Shown in pieces: positions 56,482 through 64,000 of a DNA stretch of 64,000 nt. Location: positions 4,581,987 to 4,645,986 of the forward strand of contig NZ_DS989904.1 in NCBI RefSeq assembly GCF_000155595.1. The letters run 5' to 3'. The position numbers and the translations under genes were made by a program. The notes under the pieces were generated by a model. The model ran no database searches. It was not told the origin of the DNA and saw only the letters and a list, made by a program, of their open reading frames with translations. This DNA comes from Synechococcus sp. PCC 7335. Lineage in GTDB: Bacteria > Cyanobacteriota > Cyanobacteriia > Phormidesmidales > Phormidesmidaceae. Within the stretch, counting starts at the first letter, position 1; each line of letters opens with the position of its first letter.

Positions 56482-58503
56482 CTAAGCCGCGGATTCAACG
56501 CGCCATCCTAGAGCGTGTGCTCGCTCTTTGGCAATTTTAGGAATGTCAGCCGCGATCAAGCGATCATGAAGAATCTGAACGCTAAGCAGATGATTGATGA
56601 TGGCATCGAGCTGTACCTGTTCGGCAATCGGTGTCTCAGGCTGGTGATAGCGCTCAAATAGGGAAGACACAGCAGCATTATTGAGTAAGCCTGTGGCGGC
56701 AACTGCCCTTTTAGAAAGGTATTGCTCACTTAGCCCTAGCATCGCTTTTTGTTTAGCCGGATCGGTGTGAGCAGGCGGGGCCATGAAGGCAAATTTCTGC
56801 CGGTTGTACAGCGTTTCGGGCAGCAGCGCTTTCATAGTTTCGCGCAGAATATATTTATCTTTTTGATCGCGAAACCTAAGCGTAGGGGAAACGGTGACGG
56901 CAAATTCTACCAGCGGATGATCGAGAAAGGCCGGTCTAGCTTCCAATGAGTTGGCCATATCGACGCGATCGCCAGCCCAACCTAGTACCTGTGACTCGAA
57001 CTGAGTCTTGATCCATACGTACTGCGCTTTGTCTAGAGGATGACGACCCGCAAGCTGCCGTGGATCTAGCGTCTGGGCGATCGCTGCGCCAGGAGAATAG
57101 TCGCCTAACGCCTGCTGCCGCTCCGGTGATAACAAAGACATTGCTCGGGGTGCTGACGATAGCCAGGACTGCAAACAGCTTGGAGTAAAGCCAACACGCT
57201 CGGTCAGGGCCGGATCGTCCAATCGCTTTTGCGCTAGCAGATTGCCTTTGAATAGGCGATTACTCTCTTGTAGCCACGTCTCTAATTCGGCCCGCTCGGC
57301 TGGCGTCGCCGCTTCCATGCCGTGCAAAATCATATCTAACCGAAGCTGAGGATAGCCCGCGAACAGTTCGTCCGAGCCTTCCCCAGTCACCACAACTTTG
57401 TAGCCCGCCTGCTGCACGTGCTCACTCATCAACAGCTTAGCGACGGTAAAGGTGTTGTAGATGCTGCGCTCGGTATGCCAGATTGTTCTCGCAAAATGGT
57501 CGTACAGGTCGCTGCCTTGCACCCTGAGGATGTCTTGATCCGCACCAACCGCTGCAGCCATCTCTTGGGCGATCGCTGTCTCATCGTAATCACCATCGTC
57601 AAATCCGATCGTGAATGCCTTCACCGGAGACTGCTGACAAGCTGCTGCCACGCCCAAAATAGAACAAGAATCAATGCCGCCTGACAGGTAGCAGGCAACC
57701 GGCACATCCGCCTCTAGCCGCAGTTGAATGGCTTCAACAAAGTGATGGCGAAGTTGTTCTATGGTCTCTTGCTCGCTGCGATCAGGACGCTCGCCTCGCT
57801 GTGGAAAGTCCACATCCCAGTAGGTATGGACGCGAACCTGTAGCCGCCCTGCTTGGCGTTCGCATATCACCATTTGCCCAGGCTGCACAGCATAGACACC
57901 CTCAAAGCAGGTGGTTCCGGGCACCATCGTCTGTATGAGCTGGTGATAGAGTCCTTGATCTGAGAAAACTCGGTGGACGCCAGGATGGGCAAAAAGAACT
58001 TTAATTTCTGAGCCAAAAACCAGCCCTTCAGACGTCATCGTCCAGTACAGCGGCTTGACGCCAAAGCGATCGCGTACCAAAGTCAGCCTTTCTGCCTGCT
58101 TTTCATACATTGCAAAGGCAAACTCTCCACGCAAGTGCGGCATTGTCTCGGCAAGGCCGAAGCGTTTGGTTAGGTGCAGCAGCAGCTCAGTATCGCTTTT
58201 GGTGGTGAAGCGATCGCCTCTAGAAGTCAAGTCAGCTCGCAGCCGTTTGTAGTCATAAAACTCACCGTTATGGGCAATCATGTACTGCTCGTCATCCGTC
58301 CAAAAAGGTTGGCGTCCCCGGTTTGGATTGAGATCAATAATCGATAGACGAGCGTGAGAGAAGCCAACACCGCTATCAGGTAAGACTTTTTGGCCAAATC
58401 CATCTGGACCGCGATGATATTGAATAGCCGCCATCGCTACCAGCCAGTCTGGGTTGATAGGTCGGGTGCTCTCGTGATGCATAATGCCAGCGATGCCGCA
58501 CAT
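56482..58503 (-). CDS. asnB: Asparagine synthetase (glutamine-hydrolysing)
   Basis: The 673-residue enzyme starts MCGIAGIMHHE, with Cys2 the nucleophile of the class II glutaminase domain. YHRGPDG and GFSHARLSIIDL follow. The synthetase domain has the PP-loop LSGGIDSCSILG and EGSDELFAGY. It makes asparagine from aspartate, glutamine and ATP. At 673 residues it is longer than the Escherichia coli enzyme (554), which is common for cyanobacterial AsnB-like proteins. A specialised amidotransferase of this family is possible. Confidence 0.88.
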   Translation of the reverse strand: MCGIAGIMHHESTRPINPDWLVAMAAIQYHRGPDGFGQKVLPDSGVGFSHARLSIIDLNPNRGRQPFWTDDEQYMIAHNGEFYDYKRLRADLTSRGDRFTTKSDTELLLHLTKRFGLAETMPHLRGEFAFAMYEKQAERLTLVRDRFGVKPLYWTMTSEGLVFGSEIKVLFAHPGVHRVFSDQGLYHQLIQTMVPGTTCFEGVYAVQPGQMVICERQAGRLQVRVHTYWDVDFPQRGERPDRSEQETIEQLRHHFVEAIQLRLEADVPVACYLSGGIDSCSILGVAAACQQSPVKAFTIGFDDGDYDETAIAQEMAAAVGADQDILRVQGSDLYDHFARTIWHTERSIYNTFTVAKLLMSEHVQQAGYKVVVTGEGSDELFAGYPQLRLDMILHGMEAATPAERAELETWLQESNRLFKGNLLAQKRLDDPALTERVGFTPSCLQSWLSSAPRAMSLLSPERQQALGDYSPGAAIAQTLDPRQLAGRHPLDKAQYVWIKTQFESQVLGWAGDRVDMANSLEARPAFLDHPLVEFAVTVSPTLRFRDQKDKYILRETMKALLPETLYNRQKFAFMAPPAHTDPAKQKAMLGLSEQYLSKRAVAATGLLNNAAVSSLFERYHQPETPIAEQVQLDAIINHLLSVQILHDRLIAADIPKIAKERAHALGWRVESAA

Positions 58504-58817
58504 AAAAAAATCGTTGGAATACCTATATCGACTACCCTATGTGGCCGTCCCTAGGTTAATAAAGGCCCTATGGAATGAATTCAAAGCGGCTTGAAGCTGA
58601 TAAGTCTTTTCCTTTCAGGTGAATATTGAAGGTTGCCAATGCCTAGCAATGCTCTCATGGGCAGATCTGCCCGCAACCGACAAAGCTGGCAATGAGTAGC
58701 TAACACCCATGCTATCGGTGACAAGTGCTCCAAAGCGTGACCTACGCAACAGTTGCACTTAGCAGGTGACTGCTAATCTTTGTTAAGTTTCATCTTCAAA
58801 AAGAATTTAAGAATTCC
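58504..58817. other. Divergent promoter region with a 14-bp palindrome
   Basis: This 314-base gap separates divergent asnB and the DUF1028 gene. Bases 58659-58672 form the perfect palindrome gggcagatctgccc, a possible operator. No gene was recognised. Confidence 0.5.
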
Positions 58818-59519
58818 ATGACTTTTTCGATTGTGGCTTGGGATATAGAGACTGGGATGACAGGCGTGGCCGTGGCCACCAAACATCTAGCGGTAGGGGC
58901 GCTGGTGCCTTATGTAGAAGCCGGGGTCGGCGCGATCGCGACCCAAGCCGAAACCAATCCACTTTTGGGTATTCATGGACTCGAAATGCTCAAGGGTCAT
59001 GGTCACTCGCATGTCGCCTCTCCTGAAGAAACGCTACAGCGCTTGCTTTTTGACGATCCTGGCCGTGAGCAGCGGCAGCTTCATATGGTAGACCGCTACG
59101 GGCAAACGGCGGCTTGGACGGGGAAAGACTGCGTAGGCTGGGCAGGACACTTAACCTTCGCTAATTTTTCTGTGGCCGGTAATATGCTGGTGAATGAAGC
59201 GACCGTCCAAGCGATGGCTGATGCCTATGCGCGGTTTGAGACCAGAGATTTTTGCGATCGCCTACTGCTGGCTCTAGAAGCAGGTGACGCTGCTGGCGGT
59301 GATAAACGAGGGCGGCAGTCAGCAGCGCTGCGGGTCATGCATACCGACAGCTATCCCTACCTAGATCTAAGAGTCGATCATCACGCTCAGCCCATCGAGC
59401 AACTGCGTGAAACCTTTGATGAATCTCGCAAAGACTACTATCAATCTTTTCGTCTGGCCATGCCTTCCAATCGCCACCAGGCACTTTCCCTCCCTCGCAG
59501 CGAACAGCGAGCTGTTTGA
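58818..59519 (+). CDS. DUF1028 family protein
   Basis: The 233-residue protein starts MTFSIVAWDIETGMTGVAVATK, the DUF1028 N-terminus, and has VGAIATQAETNP and TFANFSVAGNMLVNE. DUF1028 resembles Ntn-type hydrolases by fold prediction and is often near peptide transport or amidase genes; its reaction is not established. The neighbouring peptide importer and asnB fit with nitrogen-compound handling. Confidence 0.85.
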   Translation: MTFSIVAWDIETGMTGVAVATKHLAVGALVPYVEAGVGAIATQAETNPLLGIHGLEMLKGHGHSHVASPEETLQRLLFDDPGREQRQLHMVDRYGQTAAWTGKDCVGWAGHLTFANFSVAGNMLVNEATVQAMADAYARFETRDFCDRLLLALEAGDAAGGDKRGRQSAALRVMHTDSYPYLDLRVDHHAQPIEQLRETFDESRKDYYQSFRLAMPSNRHQALSLPRSEQRAV

Positions 59520-59541
59520 GGAAATTACTAGAAGGAAATTA

Positions 59542-60330
59542 CTAAAATTTATCTGAAGCGGCTGCCTGGTCAATCAATAGAGTCGTTTGAGGTAGTTTTC
59601 GCAAGATAGTCGCAGGACATTTAGGGGAAATAGCATCGGTTAATAATCGCTGTACAATCGCTGCTTTCCCTTCACCAAAGGCTAGACAAAGGCGATTTTG
59701 GATCGCACTAATCGCACTTAGCGTTAGCGTAAAGGCATAGGTTGGAACGGCTTCTATCGTTTCGAAGGCCGTAGAGTTTGCCTGCTGGTGTCGGTTCTTT
59801 TCATCCAAACGCACCAATTTGACCCAGCGTGGATCGTTAAAGTTGGCGACCGCAGGATCGTTGAAGGCTAGATGACCGTTGTTGCCAATCCCGAGAAAGC
59901 AAAGATCAATCGAGCGTGATCGCAATTTCTGTTCGTATTCGTCACAGACAGATATCGGCAGCCAACCTTCTCCTGCGATCGCATGAAACGCCTGCATTGC
60001 TACCTGGCTAGTCAAATACGTTTGCAGATAGCACCGAAAGCTGGCAGGGTGCTCTGCGGCAATACCCAGATATTCATCAAGATGAAAGCCCGTAATCTTC
60101 GACCAGTCAAGATCCGCTTGGTGAGTTAAATAGTGCAGACACTGCTTTTGCGATCGCCCTGTGGCAAAAACGGTGATCGCCTGCTGCCTGCTATCAATCG
60201 CCGCCTGAAGGATCTTAGTGGCTTTATCACTAGCAGCTCGTGCGACCGCTTCAGCCGATGAATAGACTTCTACACTTAGCGCATCGACCTGAAACGTGTG
60301 CACAGGTACAGGATTAGAACATTTCGACAT
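59542..60330 (-). CDS. nagB: Glucosamine-6-phosphate deaminase-like protein
   Basis: The ATG at 60330 gives 262 residues; a TTG at 60342 would add four. The family motifs are FATGRSQK, FHLDEYLG with the proton-abstracting Asp, and LGIGNNGHLAFNDP with the catalytic His. The Asp-to-Asn in GIGxNGH and the Asp instead of Glu in AFNDP are common in a branch of the family. It interconverts glucosamine-6-phosphate and fructose-6-phosphate with ammonia. It may instead be a related isomerase or phosphogluconolactonase; the family is certain, the substrate less so. Confidence 0.82.
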   Translation of the reverse strand: MSKCSNPVPVHTFQVDALSVEVYSSAEAVARAASDKATKILQAAIDSRQQAITVFATGRSQKQCLHYLTHQADLDWSKITGFHLDEYLGIAAEHPASFRCYLQTYLTSQVAMQAFHAIAGEGWLPISVCDEYEQKLRSRSIDLCFLGIGNNGHLAFNDPAVANFNDPRWVKLVRLDEKNRHQQANSTAFETIEAVPTYAFTLTLSAISAIQNRLCLAFGEGKAAIVQRLLTDAISPKCPATILRKLPQTTLLIDQAAASDKF

Positions 60331-60494
60331 AGAAATAGTCAATCGAGATCAAACTTGTTGAACATTAAAGTTAAAAATTTGGGCGATTCCGGTTCGTCGG
60401 CTTTATCAGGGTTCATGATCGGTATGTTGAGCGATCTCTTAAAAATCTGATCTCCTAACAGCTCTACTGTAAAGACTCACCGCAAAAATCCCCT

Positions 60495-63332
60495 GTGAAT
60501 TCACCTCGCCCCAACCTTTCTAAAGCACCTAGTCGTTCTTATGCATGGCTATGGTGGCTAATCGGCTTTCTGCTGCTGACTATTGCGAGTGCCGCTACGC
60601 TCATCCATTTACTCACAGAATATTGGTGGTTTAGTGCCATTGGATATGATGATGTGTTTCAGCTGCGCTTAGGTTGGAGCTTACTTTGCGCAGCGATCGC
60701 CTTTGCGGCCTACGTGATCGTGCTAGGTACGAATTTTTGGCTAGCCCTTTGGCTAACCCGCGATCGCCCCTTCTACGCGCCTAAGAACAGCGATTGGACG
60801 CCACTCATTCCTAACCTGATCACCTATGGTGGTATCACCTTTATCATCATTCTTTCTCTAGGCGCAGCGCAGCGGGGCGCTCAAGCTTGGGAGACTCTAC
60901 TCAAATTTTTGAGGCCAACCGCTTTTAATGTTGTCGATCCAATCTATCAGCAGGATGTTGGTTTCTATATTTTTAGAATACCCGTCTATCAAGGACTGCA
61001 GCAGCAGGGGCTAGAGCTATTAGTCTGGACTTTGATTATTGTGCTAGCGGTCTACGCACTGCGAGGAGAGATTCGGCTAGAACGTGGTTGGAAATACCTG
61101 CTAACCGGTCCTGTAAAAACTCACCTGTGTGCGATTTTGAGTGCGATCGCCCTAGCCTTAGCCTTAGGATACTGGCTCGCGCGCTATGACCTACTTTATT
61201 CTGCTAACGGCGTTGTCTTCGGGGCAGGCTACACAGATGTCAATGCTCGTCTTAGCGCCTATACTGTGATGGGATTTGTCACATTGGTAATGGCAGGGCT
61301 TTTTATCGTTTCCCTATGGCGCTCCGGTTTTTCTTTACCGCTAACTAGCGTCGGCATCTACCTTACTGTTCTTATTGTCGTTGGCGGCATCTATCCAACG
61401 CTACAGCAAACTCTCACTGTCGAACCCAACGAGCTTGATAAAGAAAAGCCCTTCATCGCCCACAATCTCGACTTCACTCGCCAAGCCTACGGTCTAACTA
61501 ATGTGCAAAGAGAAGACTTTGCCGTAGAGGATGATCTAGCTGCGCCCGCGCTCGAGCAAAACACCGCTACCTTGGACAATATCAGGCTTTGGGGCTATCA
61601 AACGCTACTGAGCACCTATCAGGAGCTGCAAAGCCTTCGGCTTTATTATCGCTTTCACGATGTGGACATTGATCGCTACACCCTCAACGGTGACTATCGT
61701 CAAGTGATGCTATCTGCTCGCGAGCTAGACTACGAGGCTGTGCCTGAAAAGGCGCAAAACTGGGTAAATAAAAGGCTCAAATACACTCATGGCTATGGCG
61801 TTGCGATGAGCCCAGTCAATCAGGTAACGATCGAAGGCTTACCCGATTTTTTCGTCAAAAATATTCCGCCTGAAACGTCTGTCGATCTCACTATCAACCA
61901 GCCGCGGATCTACTACGGCGAGGAGACCGACCATCATATCTTCACTGGCACCAGCACAGAAGAGTTTGACTATCCGCTGGGTAATGACAACGCCACTAAT
62001 CTCTACGATGGCGCAGGGGGCGTTGGTATGGGCTCGATGTTCAGACGACTCATCTATGCCTTTGAGATCGGTTCACTCAAACCGCTGATTTCTAACTATT
62101 TCACTGCCGATTCTAAAATTCACTATCACCGTAATATCAGGGAACGAGCCCAGCAGATTGTGCCTTTTCTACAGCTAGATAGCGATCCTTATCTAGCCTT
62201 AGTTGACGGTCGGTTTCAGTGGATTCTAGATGGGTATACGACCAGCGATCGCTACCCTTATTCCGAACCGCTCGCGCTATCATCGAACGCTAGCGAGTTC
62301 CTAGCTAACACCGATCAATTGCAAGATGTTGCCCGCAATGGGACAAACTACATTCGCGACGCTGCTAAAGTCGTCATTGATGCCTACGATGGCACGCTTA
62401 CCGTCTACGCTATCGATGAAACCGACCCCATCTTAGCCACTTACCAAAAAATCTTTCCGTCTTTGTTTACCCCACTAGGCGAAGCTTCAGAAGATCTGCG
62501 CACCCACTTTCGCTATCCGCTTAATCTCTTTCAGATCCAGTCGCAGATGTACCGCGCCTATCATATGGAAGATACCGAAGTTTTCTACAACCAGGAAGAT
62601 CTCTGGCAGCTACCTCAACAGATTGGGAACAACAACAATTCTGAGCAGATGCAGCCCTACTACGTGATTATGCGGCTGCCTAACATTGAAGGCGAAGAGT
62701 TCCTTCAAATTCTCCCTTTTACCCCATCTCGTAAGGACAACATGGTTGCCTGGATGGCAGCTCGCTGTGACGGCAATAATTATGGACAACTAGTCCTCTA
62801 CAAATTTCCTAAACAGGTTCTTGTCTATGGTCCCCAGCAAATAGAAGCTCGCATCGATCAAAATCCCGATATCTCAGAGCAGCTTACCCTTTGGAATCAG
62901 CAAGGCTCTAGCGTGATTCGGGGCAATTTACTCGTCATCCCGGTTGATCAATCCTTGCTCTACTTTGAACCTGTCTATCTACAAGCTGATGCAGGTGCAC
63001 TTCCAGAGCTGAAGCGAGTTATCGTTGCATTCAAGAACACCATTATTATGCGCCAGACGCTGCCAGAGGCTCTAGAGGCTATCTTTGGCACACAGTCCGC
63101 TGCGGTAGACTCTGCTGACGATCCTGGTCTAGCCACCTCTACAACGCCAGCACCTGCAACGCTCGAAACGATCCCTGCTTCTCAACGCGAGCAAGTTCAA
63201 GCCGCTATCGAAGCGTATGAACAAGGACAAGTAGCCCTGCAAAACGGCGACTGGGCTACCTATGGTGAAACGCAAAAGCGTTTAGGTGCGCTATTGCAAG
63301 AGCTTGATAGTGAGGCAAGCAGAGAACCGTAG
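60495..63332 (+). CDS. UPF0182 family membrane protein
   Basis: The 945-residue protein starts with GTG at 60495. The N-terminal third has about seven membrane segments, the first WLWWLIGFLLLTIASAATLIHLL. A large exported or cytosolic domain follows with RAYGL, YYRFHDVDIDRY and AYDGTLTVYAIDETDPI, the signatures of UPF0182. The family is widespread in cyanobacteria, actinobacteria and firmicutes, and has no known function. The last 50 residues form an acidic helical tail (QREQVQAAIEAYEQGQ). Confidence 0.9.
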   Translation: MNSPRPNLSKAPSRSYAWLWWLIGFLLLTIASAATLIHLLTEYWWFSAIGYDDVFQLRLGWSLLCAAIAFAAYVIVLGTNFWLALWLTRDRPFYAPKNSDWTPLIPNLITYGGITFIIILSLGAAQRGAQAWETLLKFLRPTAFNVVDPIYQQDVGFYIFRIPVYQGLQQQGLELLVWTLIIVLAVYALRGEIRLERGWKYLLTGPVKTHLCAILSAIALALALGYWLARYDLLYSANGVVFGAGYTDVNARLSAYTVMGFVTLVMAGLFIVSLWRSGFSLPLTSVGIYLTVLIVVGGIYPTLQQTLTVEPNELDKEKPFIAHNLDFTRQAYGLTNVQREDFAVEDDLAAPALEQNTATLDNIRLWGYQTLLSTYQELQSLRLYYRFHDVDIDRYTLNGDYRQVMLSARELDYEAVPEKAQNWVNKRLKYTHGYGVAMSPVNQVTIEGLPDFFVKNIPPETSVDLTINQPRIYYGEETDHHIFTGTSTEEFDYPLGNDNATNLYDGAGGVGMGSMFRRLIYAFEIGSLKPLISNYFTADSKIHYHRNIRERAQQIVPFLQLDSDPYLALVDGRFQWILDGYTTSDRYPYSEPLALSSNASEFLANTDQLQDVARNGTNYIRDAAKVVIDAYDGTLTVYAIDETDPILATYQKIFPSLFTPLGEASEDLRTHFRYPLNLFQIQSQMYRAYHMEDTEVFYNQEDLWQLPQQIGNNNNSEQMQPYYVIMRLPNIEGEEFLQILPFTPSRKDNMVAWMAARCDGNNYGQLVLYKFPKQVLVYGPQQIEARIDQNPDISEQLTLWNQQGSSVIRGNLLVIPVDQSLLYFEPVYLQADAGALPELKRVIVAFKNTIIMRQTLPEALEAIFGTQSAAVDSADDPGLATSTTPAPATLETIPASQREQVQAAIEAYEQGQVALQNGDWATYGETQKRLGALLQELDSEASREP

Positions 63333-63469
63333 ACTTCAAAGAACCCTGTTAACTTGGAGAAATGCGTCCTTGCGTAGGTTGCTATATATTTAGCGTGGTA
63401 TTGCTACTTGTGTATTCCTCCTCTAGTCGAGAGGAATCGTGCCCCAGCGCTCGGTTACCTTGGATAGGT

Positions 63470-63772
63470 TTAGGTGCTTAACAATGGCAAAAGTATTACT
63501 AGTCCCAACCCTAACAGAAAAAATAGAATCAACTTCTGAATTCTATTCCCAGGCTCTTTTTGGACCTGCAACAAGTCGTAGGCCAAGATAGTCATCGGAG
63601 CTGCGATCGCCGGTCCGATGACCAGAGATAGTATCCAGTGCCCAGACACGAACGCAATCAATAAGCCAGGAACCAACAGTAATAGCCAGGCAGCGATTGT
63701 TCTAACGTAGAACTCTTGGGTCTTAGAAGTTTTCTTGTTACTGTCTATCTTCTTAGGTGCATCAGAAGTCAT
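63470..63772 (-). CDS. Small membrane protein
   Basis: The 100-residue protein has a polar N-terminus and three hydrophobic stretches: about 27-44 (IAAWLLLLVPGLLIAFVSG), about 47-66 (ILSLVIGPAIAAPMTILAY) and 82-98 (LILFFLLGLGLVILLPLL). A short charged stretch separates the last two. No family recognised. It starts ten bases downstream of the repeat-protein stop at 63783 on the minus strand, so the two may be cotranscribed. Confidence 0.6.
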   Translation of the reverse strand: MTSDAPKKIDSNKKTSKTQEFYVRTIAAWLLLLVPGLLIAFVSGHWILSLVIGPAIAAPMTILAYDLLQVQKEPGNRIQKLILFFLLGLGLVILLPLLST

Positions 63773-63782
63773 AAGAATACGT

Positions 63783-64000
63783 CTATAGGTTTTGAGAAGA
63801 TAAATCTTCTATGTTGCTGTCTGTCCCCTCGTCAATTTCGTCTAGATAAGTGATTTCTAGAGAAGGTTCCAGATCTGAAGGCGGCTCAATCTCTAAAGAG
63901 GGTTCCATATCCGAAGGCGGCTCAATTTCTAAAGAAGGTTCCGCATCTGAAGGTGGTTCAATCTCCAAAGAAGGTTCCATGTCTGAAGGCGGTTCAATCT
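63783..64000 (-). CDS. Acidic tandem-repeat protein, 5' end cut by window edge
   Basis: The frame is open to the window edge, so the N-terminus is missing. The visible 72 residues contain at least four copies of a 12-residue unit, EPSLEIEPPSDx, where x is Met, Ala, Met or Leu, and end with an acidic tail (LDEIDEGTDSNIEDLSSQNL). The DNA repeat is 36 bases. The protein is strongly acidic and Pro-rich. Function unknown; it resembles extended spacer regions of surface or membrane proteins. Confidence 0.65.
   Translation of the reverse strand, partial: IEPPSDMEPSLEIEPPSDAEPSLEIEPPSDMEPSLEIEPPSDLEPSLEITYLDEIDEGTDSNIEDLSSQNL

Noticed and set aside
59542-60330. NagB inactivated by Asp-to-Asn in GIGNNGH
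   Set aside because: The same Asn is common in many members of the family, so it is not evidence of inactivity.

Overview
The window is chromosomal DNA from a cyanobacterium. It encodes the NDH-1 subunit NdhH, the plastid-type division protein Ftn2/ARC6, a PixJ-type phototaxis photoreceptor, an acyl-ACP/CoA synthetase of the cyanobacterial Aas type, and several families largely confined to cyanobacteria (DUF3038, DUF4335, PATAN regulators). The HIP1 palindrome gcgatcgc recurs throughout, for example near 3311, 4381, 23367 and 45498. Nothing here identifies the genus; a Leptolyngbya- or Synechococcus-like organism is a guess.

Layout. 1-1841 is an accessory-looking left edge: the 3' part of an ORC/CDC6-like ATPase gene, a 19-bp hairpin and a possible transposase remnant. 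1842-7676 is housekeeping: a lipoprotein methyltransferase, a zinc-ribbon protein, mutL, dapB and a BON protein, with four hairpins between 6100 and 7281. 8189-17549 is a complete phototaxis chemosensory operon, pixG-pixH-pixI-pixJ-pixL, followed closely by moaD. 17897-24708 holds a TonB-like protein, a secreted metallophosphoesterase, a desaturase/dehydrogenase fusion and aas. 24739-26326 is a two-gene unit of a J-domain protein and an HNH-nuclease-like protein.

26772-31564 carries ylqD, the pyruvate dehydrogenase E2 gene, rsmH and ndhH. 31878-36293 is a phosphoketolase, histidine phosphatase and acetate kinase cluster that would turn sugar phosphates into acetate and ATP through acetyl phosphate. 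36703-44095 has a mannose-phosphate cupin, a secreted protein made of 18-residue repeats, fmt, the DUF3038/DUF4335 pair and ftn2. 44652-49956 has pyruvate dehydrogenase E1 alpha and beta, then secD and secF.

50251-56476 is a complete peptide-type ABC importer (binding protein, two permeases, two ATPases). A BrnT-type toxin-antitoxin pair sits on the opposite strand between its two ATPase genes. asnB, a DUF1028 gene, nagB and a UPF0182 gene follow. The right edge is cut inside a gene encoding 12-residue repeats.

The best candidates for little-described biology are the J-domain/HNH pair, the 18-residue-repeat protein, the YRG-motif N-terminus of the PixJ homologue and the toxin-antitoxin insertion. 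No rRNA, tRNA, CRISPR array or intact insertion sequence was recognised. All family assignments come from reading motifs by eye, with no database search.
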